This document shows, piece after piece, positions 1 through 6,296 of a DNA stretch of 6,428 bases. The position numbers were made by a program, and so were the translations under genes. The DNA comes from Pseudomonadota bacterium (GTDB lineage: Bacteria; Pseudomonadota; Gammaproteobacteria; GCA-001735895), in NCBI GenBank assembly GCA_022545625.1, contig JACZQS010000145.1, positions 1-6,428 of the forward strand. The letters run 5' to 3'. Below the pieces are notes generated by a model. That model saw nothing but the letters and a program-made list of their open reading frames with translations, was not told the origin of the DNA and searched no databases. Numbering within the stretch: position 1 is the stretch's first letter; the number at the start of each line of letters is the position of its first letter.

Positions 1-881
1 TCATCGCGTAAACCGGTAATACCTTCGAGGCGCTTTTGCTTGACCAGTTCGGCAATTTTTTCAAGCAGGCGCGCCTTGTTTACCTGGTAGGGTAGTTCAG
101 TAACGATGATGCTTTGGCGACCGGATTTATCTTCTTCATAATGGGATTTGGCACGCAGGTATATCTTACCCTTGCCGCTACGATAAGCCTCGCGAATGCC
201 CCTTGCACCATTGATGAAACCGGCGGTGGGAAAGTCCGGCCCGGGGATCAATTCCATCAAATTTTCAATTGTTGATTCGGGCTGATCGAGCAGTAACAGG
301 CAGGCATTCACCACCTCGGACAAGTTGTGTGGTGGAATATTGGTAGCCATGCCGACCGCAATGCCCGACGACCCGTTAATTAACAGGTTAGGCGTGCGCG
401 TCGGTAATACTGCCGGTTCAAATTCGGATTCGTCGTAATTGGGCAGGAAATCAACCGTCTCCTTGTCTAGGTCGGCAAGTAATTCGTGCGCTATTTTCGA
501 CATGCGCACCTCGGTATAACGCATCGCCGCCGGTGAATCACCGTCGACTGAACCAAAGTTACCCTGCCCGTCAATCAGCATATGTCGCATCGAGAACGGT
601 TGCGCCATACGTACTATGGTGTCGTACACCGCGGTATCACCATGGGGGTGATATTTACCAATGACATCGCCGACCACACGCGCCGACTTTTTATAGGGTT
701 TGTTGTAATCATTGCCGAGAACATTCATCGCGTATAATACGCGTCGATGAACCGGTTTCAGACCATCCCTGACATCGGGTAAAGCACGCCCAACGATGAC
801 GCTCATGGCGTATTCGAGATACGATTGACGCATCTCGTCTTCCAGGTTTACAGGAAATATTTCCTTGGCAATATCAGCCAT
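1..881 (-). CDS. gyrA: DNA gyrase subunit A, N-terminal part (cut by window edge)
   Basis: GyrA is the DNA breakage-and-rejoining subunit of gyrase (A2B2), which adds negative supercoils using ATP hydrolysed by GyrB. Translating the minus strand from the ATG at 881-879 gives 293 residues with no stop, running off the left edge. The protein starts MADIAKEIFPVNLEDEM and is close to E. coli GyrA, with the same numbering in this region. The catalytic tyrosine is Tyr122 in AAMRYTE. The quinolone-resistance-determining segment KYHPHGDTAVYD (76-87) has Thr83 and Asp87. Further on, NGSSGIAVGMATNIPPHNL, IPGPDFPTAGFINGARG and LPYQVNKARL are family signatures. Only the winged-helix and start of the tower region are present. 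There is no clear Shine-Dalgarno; GTGAG lies about 11 bases before the ATG. The gene is divergent from mtaD. The identification is essentially certain. Confidence 0.97.
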   Translation of the reverse strand, partial: MADIAKEIFPVNLEDEMRQSYLEYAMSVIVGRALPDVRDGLKPVHRRVLYAMNVLGNDYNKPYKKSARVVGDVIGKYHPHGDTAVYDTIVRMAQPFSMRHMLIDGQGNFGSVDGDSPAAMRYTEVRMSKIAHELLADLDKETVDFLPNYDESEFEPAVLPTRTPNLLINGSSGIAVGMATNIPPHNLSEVVNACLLLLDQPESTIENLMELIPGPDFPTAGFINGARGIREAYRSGKGKIYLRAKSHYEEDKSGRQSIIVTELPYQVNKARLLEKIAELVKQKRLEGITGLRD

Positions 882-1133
882 AAAAAACGATGCTCACGAG
901 TTAATATTAACGCAGGATTGGTTTAATTCGAACCTGTGGGATTTTAACACAAACCTAAGGGTCATCACTACTGGAATAAAAGTCTTCTCAGGATTAATTT
1001 AAGGAAGTGTGACGCTTAATCTGGGATGACAAGGCCCGACAACAATCGGCAATCTTTAATCACCCAACCGCGCAAAATTGTTCTCATCTTGAAACTCATT
1101 TGCAGGTCGGGGAAAATCTTGTAAGGTTCGGCA
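882..1133. other. Divergent gyrA-mtaD intergenic region, no gene seen
   Basis: These 252 bases separate the divergent gyrA and mtaD starts. No reading frame of credible length or composition is present, so mtnA, which I recall lying here in Pseudomonas, is absent. The gyrA side has a candidate extended -10 at 941-949. The mtaD side has only TTGAAA at 1089-1094 followed 17 bases later by GAAAAT at 1112-1117. Its start point would fall on the ribosome-binding site (TAAGG, 1122-1126), so it is not convincing. An imperfect direct repeat, CAGGATTnnTTTAA, occurs at 913 and 989. No strong hairpin or terminator was found. Confidence 0.6.
941..949 (-). promoter_or_regulatory. Candidate extended -10 promoter for gyrA
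   Basis: On the minus strand this reads TGTTAAAAT, an extended -10 (TGn followed by TAAAAT, 5 of 6 matches to TATAAT). Transcription would start near 934, giving a leader of roughly 50 bases before the gyrA ATG. The -35 region (about 964-970) is weak, with only GTGATG-like matches, which an extended -10 can tolerate. A second, poorer -10 (TAATAT) lies in the palindrome TTAATATTAA at 901-910. This is inferred from sequence only. Confidence 0.4.
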
Positions 1134-2459
1134 ATGAATAACAAATATCTGATTTTAAAACCCAAGTGGTTGCTGACAGTCAACCCGGCATTCGAGGTGC
1201 TTGACGACTATGCTGTCGTCATTAAAGGTAGTTGTATTCAGAGCCTGTTGCCTGCCGCAGAAGTGCATGAACAGGACCAATATCGGGATGCTGATATTAT
1301 CGAGCTGCCGGATCACGTGCTTATGCCCGGTCTGGTGAACAGCCATACGCATGCTTCGATGAGCCTGTTCCGCGGCATTGCCGATGACCTGGCATTGACG
1401 GACTGGCTCAAAAATCATATCTGGCCGGCTGAGGCCCAGTGGGTCGACCCGCAATTTATTGCCGACGGTTTTCAACTCACCGCAGCGGAAATGATTCGCT
1501 CGGGCACTACCTGCTTGAGTGATATGTACTTTTATCCCGATATAGTCGCACGCGAAGCGCAAAACCTGGGCATACGAACCGTGGTTGGCCTGATCGTTCT
1601 GGACTTTCCGAGCGTGTGGGCAAAAGATGCCGAAGATTACCTACATAAGGCCCTCGCCGTGCACGATGAAATTAAACAGTATTCACTGGTGCGCAGCACG
1701 CTAGCGCCCCACGCACCCTACACTGTTTCGGATGGTCCGTTAAAAAAAATAGCCATGTACAGTAATGAACTCGACTTGCCGGTACATATGCATGTTCACG
1801 AAACTGCATCTGAAGTTGCCGAGGCTGAAAACAATTCCGGGTCACGACCGCTCGATCGACTGGACCAGTTAAACCTGCTAAACCCGAATTTGATTGCGGT
1901 GCATATGACCGAGCTCAACGCATTCGAAATAGATCGACTTGCTGAAACAGGAGTTCAGGTCGTACATTGTCCCCAGTCCAATCTGAAACTCGCGAGTGGT
2001 GTCTGTCCCGTTGCCGAGTTACAGGACAGGGGCATTAACGTTTGCCTGGGTACCGACGGTGCTGCCAGCAATAATAACCACGATATGTTTTCAGAAATGA
2101 AATGCGCCGCGCTGCTGGCAAAATCGGCCAGTGGTAACGCCAGTGCCTGCAACGCAATACAGACAATCCAAATGGCGACGATTAACGGCGCAAAAGCCCT
2201 GGGACTTGGAGATATAATCGGATCGATCGAGGTAGGTAAACAGGCTGACCTGGTAGCGCTTAACCTGTCGCAAGCCAACACGCAACCGGTGTATGATCCA
2301 GTTGCACAGCTGGTCTATGCCGCTAACAGTCAACAGGTTTCGCATGTCTGGATAGCGGGTGAATGTCAGTTGCGCGATTACCAGTTATCTAATCTGGACC
2401 AGGATGCGATAATCGGCAAAGCACAATCCTGGGCAGACAAGGTTAGTAAAACACAATGA
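1134..2459 (+). CDS. mtaD: 5'-methylthioadenosine/S-adenosylhomocysteine deaminase (TRZ/ATZ amidohydrolase family)
   Basis: This is a cytosolic metal-dependent amidohydrolase of 441 residues, a normal length. The family deaminates S-adenosylhomocysteine and/or 5'-methylthioadenosine to the inosyl products, clearing by-products of SAM use. Visible metal and catalytic residues are His71 and His73 in NSHTHASM, His220 and Glu223 in HMHVHET (the HxxE pair), His257 in AVHMTE, and Asp308 in LGTDGAASNNN. HCPQSNLKLASG (278-289) and the C-terminal GSIEVGKQADLVAL (363-376) are also typical. The ATG at 1134 has TAAGG seven bases upstream and fits the usual N-terminus, a short beta segment ahead of the barrel. 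Its stop overlaps the ubiG start (ATGA), so it heads a translationally coupled operon. Substrate preference (SAH, MTA or adenosine) cannot be told from sequence; a related guanine or chlorohydrolase-like deaminase is less likely. Confidence 0.9.
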   Translation: MNNKYLILKPKWLLTVNPAFEVLDDYAVVIKGSCIQSLLPAAEVHEQDQYRDADIIELPDHVLMPGLVNSHTHASMSLFRGIADDLALTDWLKNHIWPAEAQWVDPQFIADGFQLTAAEMIRSGTTCLSDMYFYPDIVAREAQNLGIRTVVGLIVLDFPSVWAKDAEDYLHKALAVHDEIKQYSLVRSTLAPHAPYTVSDGPLKKIAMYSNELDLPVHMHVHETASEVAEAENNSGSRPLDRLDQLNLLNPNLIAVHMTELNAFEIDRLAETGVQVVHCPQSNLKLASGVCPVAELQDRGINVCLGTDGAASNNNHDMFSEMKCAALLAKSASGNASACNAIQTIQMATINGAKALGLGDIIGSIEVGKQADLVALNLSQANTQPVYDPVAQLVYAANSQQVSHVWIAGECQLRDYQLSNLDQDAIIGKAQSWADKVSKTQ

Positions 2460-3160
2460 AACAACAAAATGTAGACCCAGCAGAAATCGAAAAATTTCAG
2501 TCTATTGCCAGTCGCTGGTGGGACCCGGAAAGCGAATTTAAACCGCTGCACGATATCAACCCGTTGCGGGTTGACTATATAGAATCTCGTAGCGGTAAGC
2601 TGTCTGCTAAAAAAATTCTCGACATCGGATGCGGTGTCGGGATCCTGGCCGAGGCGATGGCGCTAAAGGGCGCCAGCGTGACCGGCATCGACATGGCTGA
2701 AATGTCGTTGAAAGTCGCAAAGTTGCACCTGCACGAGTCAAAACTCGACATCGATTATCAATTGATTACGGCAGAAGAATTTGCCCAGCAAAATGCCGGC
2801 GAATTTGATATTGTCACCTGCCTGGAGATGCTTGAGCACGTCCCGGACGCTGCCTCTATTGTTGCCGCCGCGGCTAGTTTGTTGAAACCCGACGGGCATT
2901 TATTCTTCTCGACCATTAATCGCAATCCGAAGGCATTTGTTCTGGCAATACTCGGGGCCGAGTATATTTTAAATATGATTCCCCGGGGCACCCACGATTA
3001 CAAAAAATTTATCAAACCCTCAGAACTGGCATCGGCGGTTCGCGCTAACCAGATGGAAGTAATCGATATTACCGGCATGACCTACAATCCATTGACCAGG
3101 CATTACAGGCTGGGCCGTGATGTCGATGTTAATTACCTGATGCATTGCTCTCATCAATGA
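2456..3160 (+). CDS. ubiG: Ubiquinone biosynthesis O-methyltransferase UbiG
   Basis: UbiG carries out both SAM-dependent O-methylations of the ubiquinone ring, the step on the early polyprenyl-catechol intermediate and the final 3-demethylubiquinol step. It is 234 residues against about 240 in E. coli. The N-terminal signature FQSIASRWWDPESEFKPLHD lies at 14-33. The class I methyltransferase fold follows: motif I ILDIGCGVGIL (54-64), the acidic residue ending strand 2 in GIDM (77-80), and the motif EMLEHVPD (124-131) after strand 4. The stretch RGTHDYKKFIKPSEL (177-191) is diagnostic of UbiG rather than of other small methyltransferases. The start overlaps the mtaD stop by four bases and no strong Shine-Dalgarno is close, so translational coupling is likely. 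The end overlaps mupP by four bases. Placement next to an SAH-removing enzyme fits its chemistry. Confidence 0.96.
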   Translation: MKQQNVDPAEIEKFQSIASRWWDPESEFKPLHDINPLRVDYIESRSGKLSAKKILDIGCGVGILAEAMALKGASVTGIDMAEMSLKVAKLHLHESKLDIDYQLITAEEFAQQNAGEFDIVTCLEMLEHVPDAASIVAAAASLLKPDGHLFFSTINRNPKAFVLAILGAEYILNMIPRGTHDYKKFIKPSELASAVRANQMEVIDITGMTYNPLTRHYRLGRDVDVNYLMHCSHQ

Positions 3161-3813
3161 TCGGAGCGATCCTGTTTGACCTTGACGGCACCCTGGTCGA
3201 TACCGCTCCCGACATGGGTGCGGCACTCAACAACCTGTTGATCGAAGAGAGCCTGGCGCCTATTCCACTCGAGATTATTCGCCCCTATGTATCGCAGGGT
3301 GCACTGGTGCTTACCCGGTTGGGGTTTTCCGAGCAGGTACCCGAATCAGAAATCGAGCCTCTGCGGCTACGCTACCTCGATCACTATCGCGCCATCGTTG
3401 CCGATGATTCGGTATTATTTGACGGCCTTGAAGAGGTCCTGAACACTCTCGAGAAGCGTAACATACCCTGGGGGATAGTCACCAATAAGCCGAAATGGCT
3501 AACCACCCCGCTACTCGAACAGATGGCTCTCGATAAACGCGCCGCGGTTGTCATCTGTGGCGATACACTGGATAAAAGGAAGCCACACCCGTTACCACTG
3601 ATCGTAGCAGCCGAAACCATCGGCATAGCCTGCGAAGACTGTGTTTATATAGGCGATGACCCACGCGATATAGCCGCTGGAAGAGCGGCCAGGATGAAAA
3701 CACTGATAGCTTCCTATGGTTATATCGACAGGGATGCCAGGCTCGACGAGTGGCAAGCAGGGGGCATCATCGCGCATCCATTAGACCTGTTGTCCCACCC
3801 CTTTATAAACTAG
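3157..3813 (+). CDS. mupP: HAD phosphatase, probable N-acetylmuramic acid 6-phosphate phosphatase MupP (Gph-like)
   Basis: A HAD-superfamily phosphatase, 218 residues from the ATG at 3157. That start overlaps the ubiG stop as ATGA and is preferred over an in-frame TTG at 3145, which would only add MLSS. HAD motifs: FDLDGTLVDT with nucleophile Asp8 and acid/base Asp10; VTNKP with Thr109; Lys142 in KRKPHP; GDDPRDI with Asp167 and Asp168. A cap of about 60 residues follows motif I. It would commonly be labelled phosphoglycolate phosphatase, but the position between ubiG and a YciK-type SDR, plus WGIVTNKP, YGYI and a late HPLDL motif, match my recollection of Pseudomonas MupP (PA3172). MupP dephosphorylates MurNAc-6-phosphate in the cell-wall recycling route through AmgK and MurU to UDP-MurNAc. 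The HAD family is certain; the MupP substrate is inferred from context and similarity. Confidence 0.8.
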   Translation: MIGAILFDLDGTLVDTAPDMGAALNNLLIEESLAPIPLEIIRPYVSQGALVLTRLGFSEQVPESEIEPLRLRYLDHYRAIVADDSVLFDGLEEVLNTLEKRNIPWGIVTNKPKWLTTPLLEQMALDKRAAVVICGDTLDKRKPHPLPLIVAAETIGIACEDCVYIGDDPRDIAAGRAARMKTLIASYGYIDRDARLDEWQAGGIIAHPLDLLSHPFIN

Positions 3814-3817
3814 TTAC

Positions 3818-4552
3818 ATGGTACAGATACCCGAAACATTTTCACCCAGTCAGGGCTTATTAGACGACAAAATCATTCTAGTCACGGGCGCCACCGGTGG
3901 ATTCGGAAAAGCAATTTCGCTCGCCTGTGCCGGGCATGGAGCGAGCGTTATTCTCCTCGCCAGGAACCTACGCCTGACCGAAGCGCTCTACGACGAAATC
4001 GAAAATGCCGGGTATCCAAAGCCAGCGATTTATCCGATGAACCTGGAGGGCGCGACCGAGCACGATTACCAGGAACTGGCAAAAAATATCGACCAGGAAT
4101 TTGGCCGTCTCGATGGATTGATCCACTGCGCGGCGATGCTCGGCACACCGACGCCGTTTGAACACAGTGATACCGAAACCTGGTACCAGGTACACCAGGT
4201 GAATTTGCACGCGGCTTACCTGTTAACCCGCAGTGTAATTTCACTACTTAAACAATCGAAGCAGGCCTCGCTGGTATTTATCACGGACGATAAAAAAACC
4301 GCCTACTGGGACGCTTATATGGTCAGCAAGCAAGGAGTAGTCGCGATGGCCCAACTACTCGCCGCGGAGTTCGAAGGTAGTTCGCTCCACGTCAACTGGG
4401 TAAACCCGGGTAAGACCAGGACTGCCTTGCAGTTAAGCGCTTTCCCTGCCGCCGATAACAATCTTCTGCCTGTACCTGCTGACCATGCTAAATTGTTTCT
4501 TTACCTGATGAGCGATGAATTAGAAGAAAACGGGGACAGCTTCACACCGTGA
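3818..4552 (+). CDS. YciK-type short-chain dehydrogenase/reductase with an altered active site
   Basis: A Rossmann-fold SDR of 244 residues, slightly shorter than E. coli YciK (about 252), whose physiological substrate is unknown to me. The cofactor loop VTGATGGFGKA is at 22-32, Asn129 in VNLHAAYLL matches the conserved helix asparagine, and Tyr167 and Lys171 form the YxxxK pair in AYMVSK. NPGKTRTALQLSAFP (196-210) is the YciK-like segment after strand 6. Two departures stand out. The usual NAG motif reads CAA (104-106). The serine region, TSSS in relatives, reads ITDD (155-158) with about three residues fewer before Tyr167. The start follows mupP by four bases with no visible Shine-Dalgarno, so coupling or read-through is likely. 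The C-terminus stops at DSFTP, two or so residues short of the Pseudomonas relative. It may be an active reductase with a variant site or a non-catalytic SDR. Confidence 0.85.
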   Translation: MVQIPETFSPSQGLLDDKIILVTGATGGFGKAISLACAGHGASVILLARNLRLTEALYDEIENAGYPKPAIYPMNLEGATEHDYQELAKNIDQEFGRLDGLIHCAAMLGTPTPFEHSDTETWYQVHQVNLHAAYLLTRSVISLLKQSKQASLVFITDDKKTAYWDAYMVSKQGVVAMAQLLAAEFEGSSLHVNWVNPGKTRTALQLSAFPAADNNLLPVPADHAKLFLYLMSDELEENGDSFTP

Positions 4553-4602
4553 TGCAAAATTCGGGGCGATAGAACCCTCACCCTTATGACGAGTAAAAAG
4601 AT
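4553..4602 (+). other. Short gap before pdxJ with a six-codon ORF overlapping its start
   Basis: No terminator or promoter is evident, so pdxJ may be read from the upstream operon. A tiny frame, MTSKKI, begins at the ATG at 4586 and ends at TGA 4604-4606, which overlaps the pdxJ ATG (4603-4605). It has no good Shine-Dalgarno. GAG at 4591-4593, nine bases before the pdxJ ATG, is the only ribosome-site candidate for pdxJ. The mini-ORF may be chance. Confidence 0.3.
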
Positions 4603-5334
4603 ATGACAAATCTAAGTGTAAACATGAATAAAATTGCGTTGCTAAGGAATTCCAGAGGACGTGACTATCCAAATATTATCGAGTTTGCAAATAAGCTGAT
4701 TGATCTGGGTGTCCAGGGAATTACCGTCCATCCGAGGCAGGATGAACGTCATATCACCAGGAGGGACGCTAGTGAACTGGGCGAACTACTATCCCATCAT
4801 TCATCAGTAGAATTCAATATAGAGGGTTACCCGTCAGAAGATTTTCTAATCCTGGTTGAAAAAATCAAACCGACGCAGTGCACCCTGGTGCCAGATAGCC
4901 CGCAACAGTTAACCTCCGACCATGGATGGGATCTGGAAAAAGAGGGTGATTTTATTCAGGGTATCTGCGCACGACTGGGTGCCGCGGGCATAAGGAGCGC
5001 TCTGTTTCTTGATCCGGATATCAATCAGGTGAAGCTAGTGCCAGGTACGGGTGCTCGAAGAATAGAGCTATACACCGAAGAATATGCGGCAAGCTTCAAC
5101 ACCGCAGATCATGCGGCAGTGTTTGCAGGTTTTAAAGCTGCAGCGCTTGAAGCCCAAAGACTAGGGCTAGGGGTTAATGCCGGGCATGACCTGGACCTGG
5201 TCAACCTACCTGAATTCCTGACTATTGAAGGGATCCTGGAAGTTTCAATTGGCCACGCGCTTACAATTGAGTGCATAGAGCGAGGGATGCAAAATGTAAT
5301 AGGCAGGTATCTGGAAATTTGTGCTGCCGCCTGA
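4603..5334 (+). CDS. pdxJ: Pyridoxine 5'-phosphate synthase PdxJ, Bacteroidota-like type
   Basis: PdxJ condenses 1-deoxy-D-xylulose 5-phosphate (DXP) with 3-amino-2-oxopropyl phosphate to form pyridoxine 5'-phosphate, the ring-closing step of DXP-dependent vitamin B6 synthesis; it is a cytosolic TIM-barrel octamer. The 243-residue protein has the expected features: GITVHPRQDERHIT (39-52) with the general base His43, plus Arg45 and His50; Glu74 in FNIEGYP; VNAGHDL (191-197) with His195; and SIGHAL (215-220). VNMNKIALLRNSRG (6-19) replaces the VNIDHIATLRNARG of E. coli, and FNIEGYP, TLVPD, IELYTE and GLGVNAGHDL read like the Bacteroidota form. Arginine codons are unlike those of most neighbours: 9 of 14 are AGA/AGG, against 1 of 11 in mtaD and 2 of 9 in ubiG. 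The usual proteobacterial neighbours recO and acpS are absent from this window. It converges on the OmpA-like gene 23 bases away. Confidence 0.92.
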   Translation: MTNLSVNMNKIALLRNSRGRDYPNIIEFANKLIDLGVQGITVHPRQDERHITRRDASELGELLSHHSSVEFNIEGYPSEDFLILVEKIKPTQCTLVPDSPQQLTSDHGWDLEKEGDFIQGICARLGAAGIRSALFLDPDINQVKLVPGTGARRIELYTEEYAASFNTADHAAVFAGFKAAALEAQRLGLGVNAGHDLDLVNLPEFLTIEGILEVSIGHALTIECIERGMQNVIGRYLEICAAA

Positions 5335-5357
5335 TTACCATCTTAATTGACCGAGAA

Positions 5358-6296
5358 TTAGTTCCGGGCTTCACCTGCGATTTCCGGCGGTAGAATCTTG
5401 ATTTCGATTCGCCGGTTACGTTGTCGGCCCTCGGCTGATTTATTACTGGATACCGGGTGGTATTGACCATAGCCGACAACTTTCAGCCGCCTTGGATCAA
5501 CCTGGCTGTTTTGCTGAAAGTAATTTACCGCGGCTAACCCGCGGGCTGTTGATAGCTCCCAGTTTGATTCGTAGCGAGTATTGAGCACAATAGGCAGGTT
5601 GTCCGTGTGGCCTTCAACGCTAATGAATCTATCCGGGTAGGCATTCAGTGATTCGGCAATGATCGATAACACCTTCTGTCCGTCCAGCTTAATCCGGGCA
5701 GAGCCGGGGCTGAACAGGACATCGCTGGTCAGCTGAATGACGGTCATTTGATTTTTGAGTTGTGAGATTTCGACTCGACTATCATCGAGTTCCCGCTCAA
5801 GTCGACTTTTTAGACTTGTAATATGTCGCTTACTTTCCTGTTCCTGTTCAAGCTGATCAAGTAACTGTGAATTTTCTCCACTCACGGTAATAATTTCATT
5901 GTGCAGAGATTTTTGCTCAGCCCTGCGTTTTTCCAGTTCGGCTTCCAGTTCAGCCGTGGTCAATATGACCTTTTTTACCTCTTGCTGCAGCCTGGTTTCC
6001 ATCGCCTTTTTATCGGCTACGGTTTTTTCTAGCGAGTCAGCCAGTTCACCCTGTGATTCTTGCTCTGATACCAGCCTGGCTTGCAGCGCAGCTCCATTTT
6101 CTAACAATATGTTGATCCTGGTCTGTAAATTTTCCAGGTCAGTCTTCAATATCCCCTGTTGTGTACTAATTTCCATGCTCAGGATTTGATTTTTATCGAC
6201 CTCGGCATAGTAATAGTACCATCCGGCACCGGCTACTGAAGCCAACGCCAGTATGGGAAAGGCGATCGCGATCAGGTTACCGTGGCTATGTTTCAT
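5358..6296 (-). CDS. Membrane-anchored coiled-coil protein with C-terminal OmpA/MotB domain
   Basis: A 312-residue protein in three parts. Residues 8-28 form one hydrophobic segment after a short basic N-terminus (K2, H3, H5), most likely an uncleaved inner-membrane anchor, although a signal peptide cleaved near VAGA is possible. Residues about 35-187 are rich in Glu, Lys, Gln and Leu and look like a long periplasmic coiled coil. Residues about 188-302 are an OmpA-like peptidoglycan-binding domain: VLFSPGSARI (193-202), VEGHTDNLPI (227-236), NWELSTARG (245-253) and RNRRIEI (293-299). Asp232 and Arg252 correspond to the pair that binds diaminopimelate in OmpA domains. The NWELSTARG spacing is MotB-like, but the membrane segment has no acidic residue, so it is not a proton-channel stator. 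It may link envelope and cell wall. The start has a weak GGGGGC six bases before the ATG. No specific gene name is justified. Confidence 0.85.
   Translation of the reverse strand: MKHSHGNLIAIAFPILALASVAGAGWYYYYAEVDKNQILSMEISTQQGILKTDLENLQTRINILLENGAALQARLVSEQESQGELADSLEKTVADKKAMETRLQQEVKKVILTTAELEAELEKRRAEQKSLHNEIITVSGENSQLLDQLEQEQESKRHITSLKSRLERELDDSRVEISQLKNQMTVIQLTSDVLFSPGSARIKLDGQKVLSIIAESLNAYPDRFISVEGHTDNLPIVLNTRYESNWELSTARGLAAVNYFQQNSQVDPRRLKVVGYGQYHPVSSNKSAEGRQRNRRIEIKILPPEIAGEARN

Noticed and set aside
1089..1117. TTGAAA-17-GAAAAT as an mtaD promoter
   Set aside because: The -10 is poor, and the start point would fall on or just before the TAAGG ribosome-binding site, leaving almost no leader.
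1155..1562. Minus-strand open frame of 135 codons inside mtaD
   Set aside because: It is antisense to a clearly real amidohydrolase and has no family motif or coding context.
1740..1750. A8 run in mtaD with an in-frame A-AAA-AAA slippery heptamer
   Set aside because: The zero frame continues through all later catalytic motifs, and no downstream stimulatory structure or meaningful alternative product was seen.
3145..3156. In-frame TTG start four codons upstream for mupP
   Set aside because: The ATG at 3157 gives the usual short N-terminus before the HAD motif and the same ATGA overlap seen at the mtaD-ubiG junction.
3948..4244. Minus-strand open frames inside the SDR gene, rich in Arg, Ser and Pro
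   Set aside because: The composition is that of a shadow frame opposite a well-supported SDR, with no recognisable domain.
5384..5415. Inverted repeat CCGGCG/CGCCGG with an inner AATC/GATT pairing as a terminator between the convergent genes
   Set aside because: It lies inside the OmpA-like coding sequence at the conserved NRRIEI motif, has a four-base bulge and is not followed by a T tract on either strand.
5899..6189. Plus-strand 96-codon frame rich in Ser, Cys and Phe opposite the coiled coil
   Set aside because: This is the expected antisense reading of Glu/Lys/Gln-rich codons, with no ribosome-binding site or family motif.
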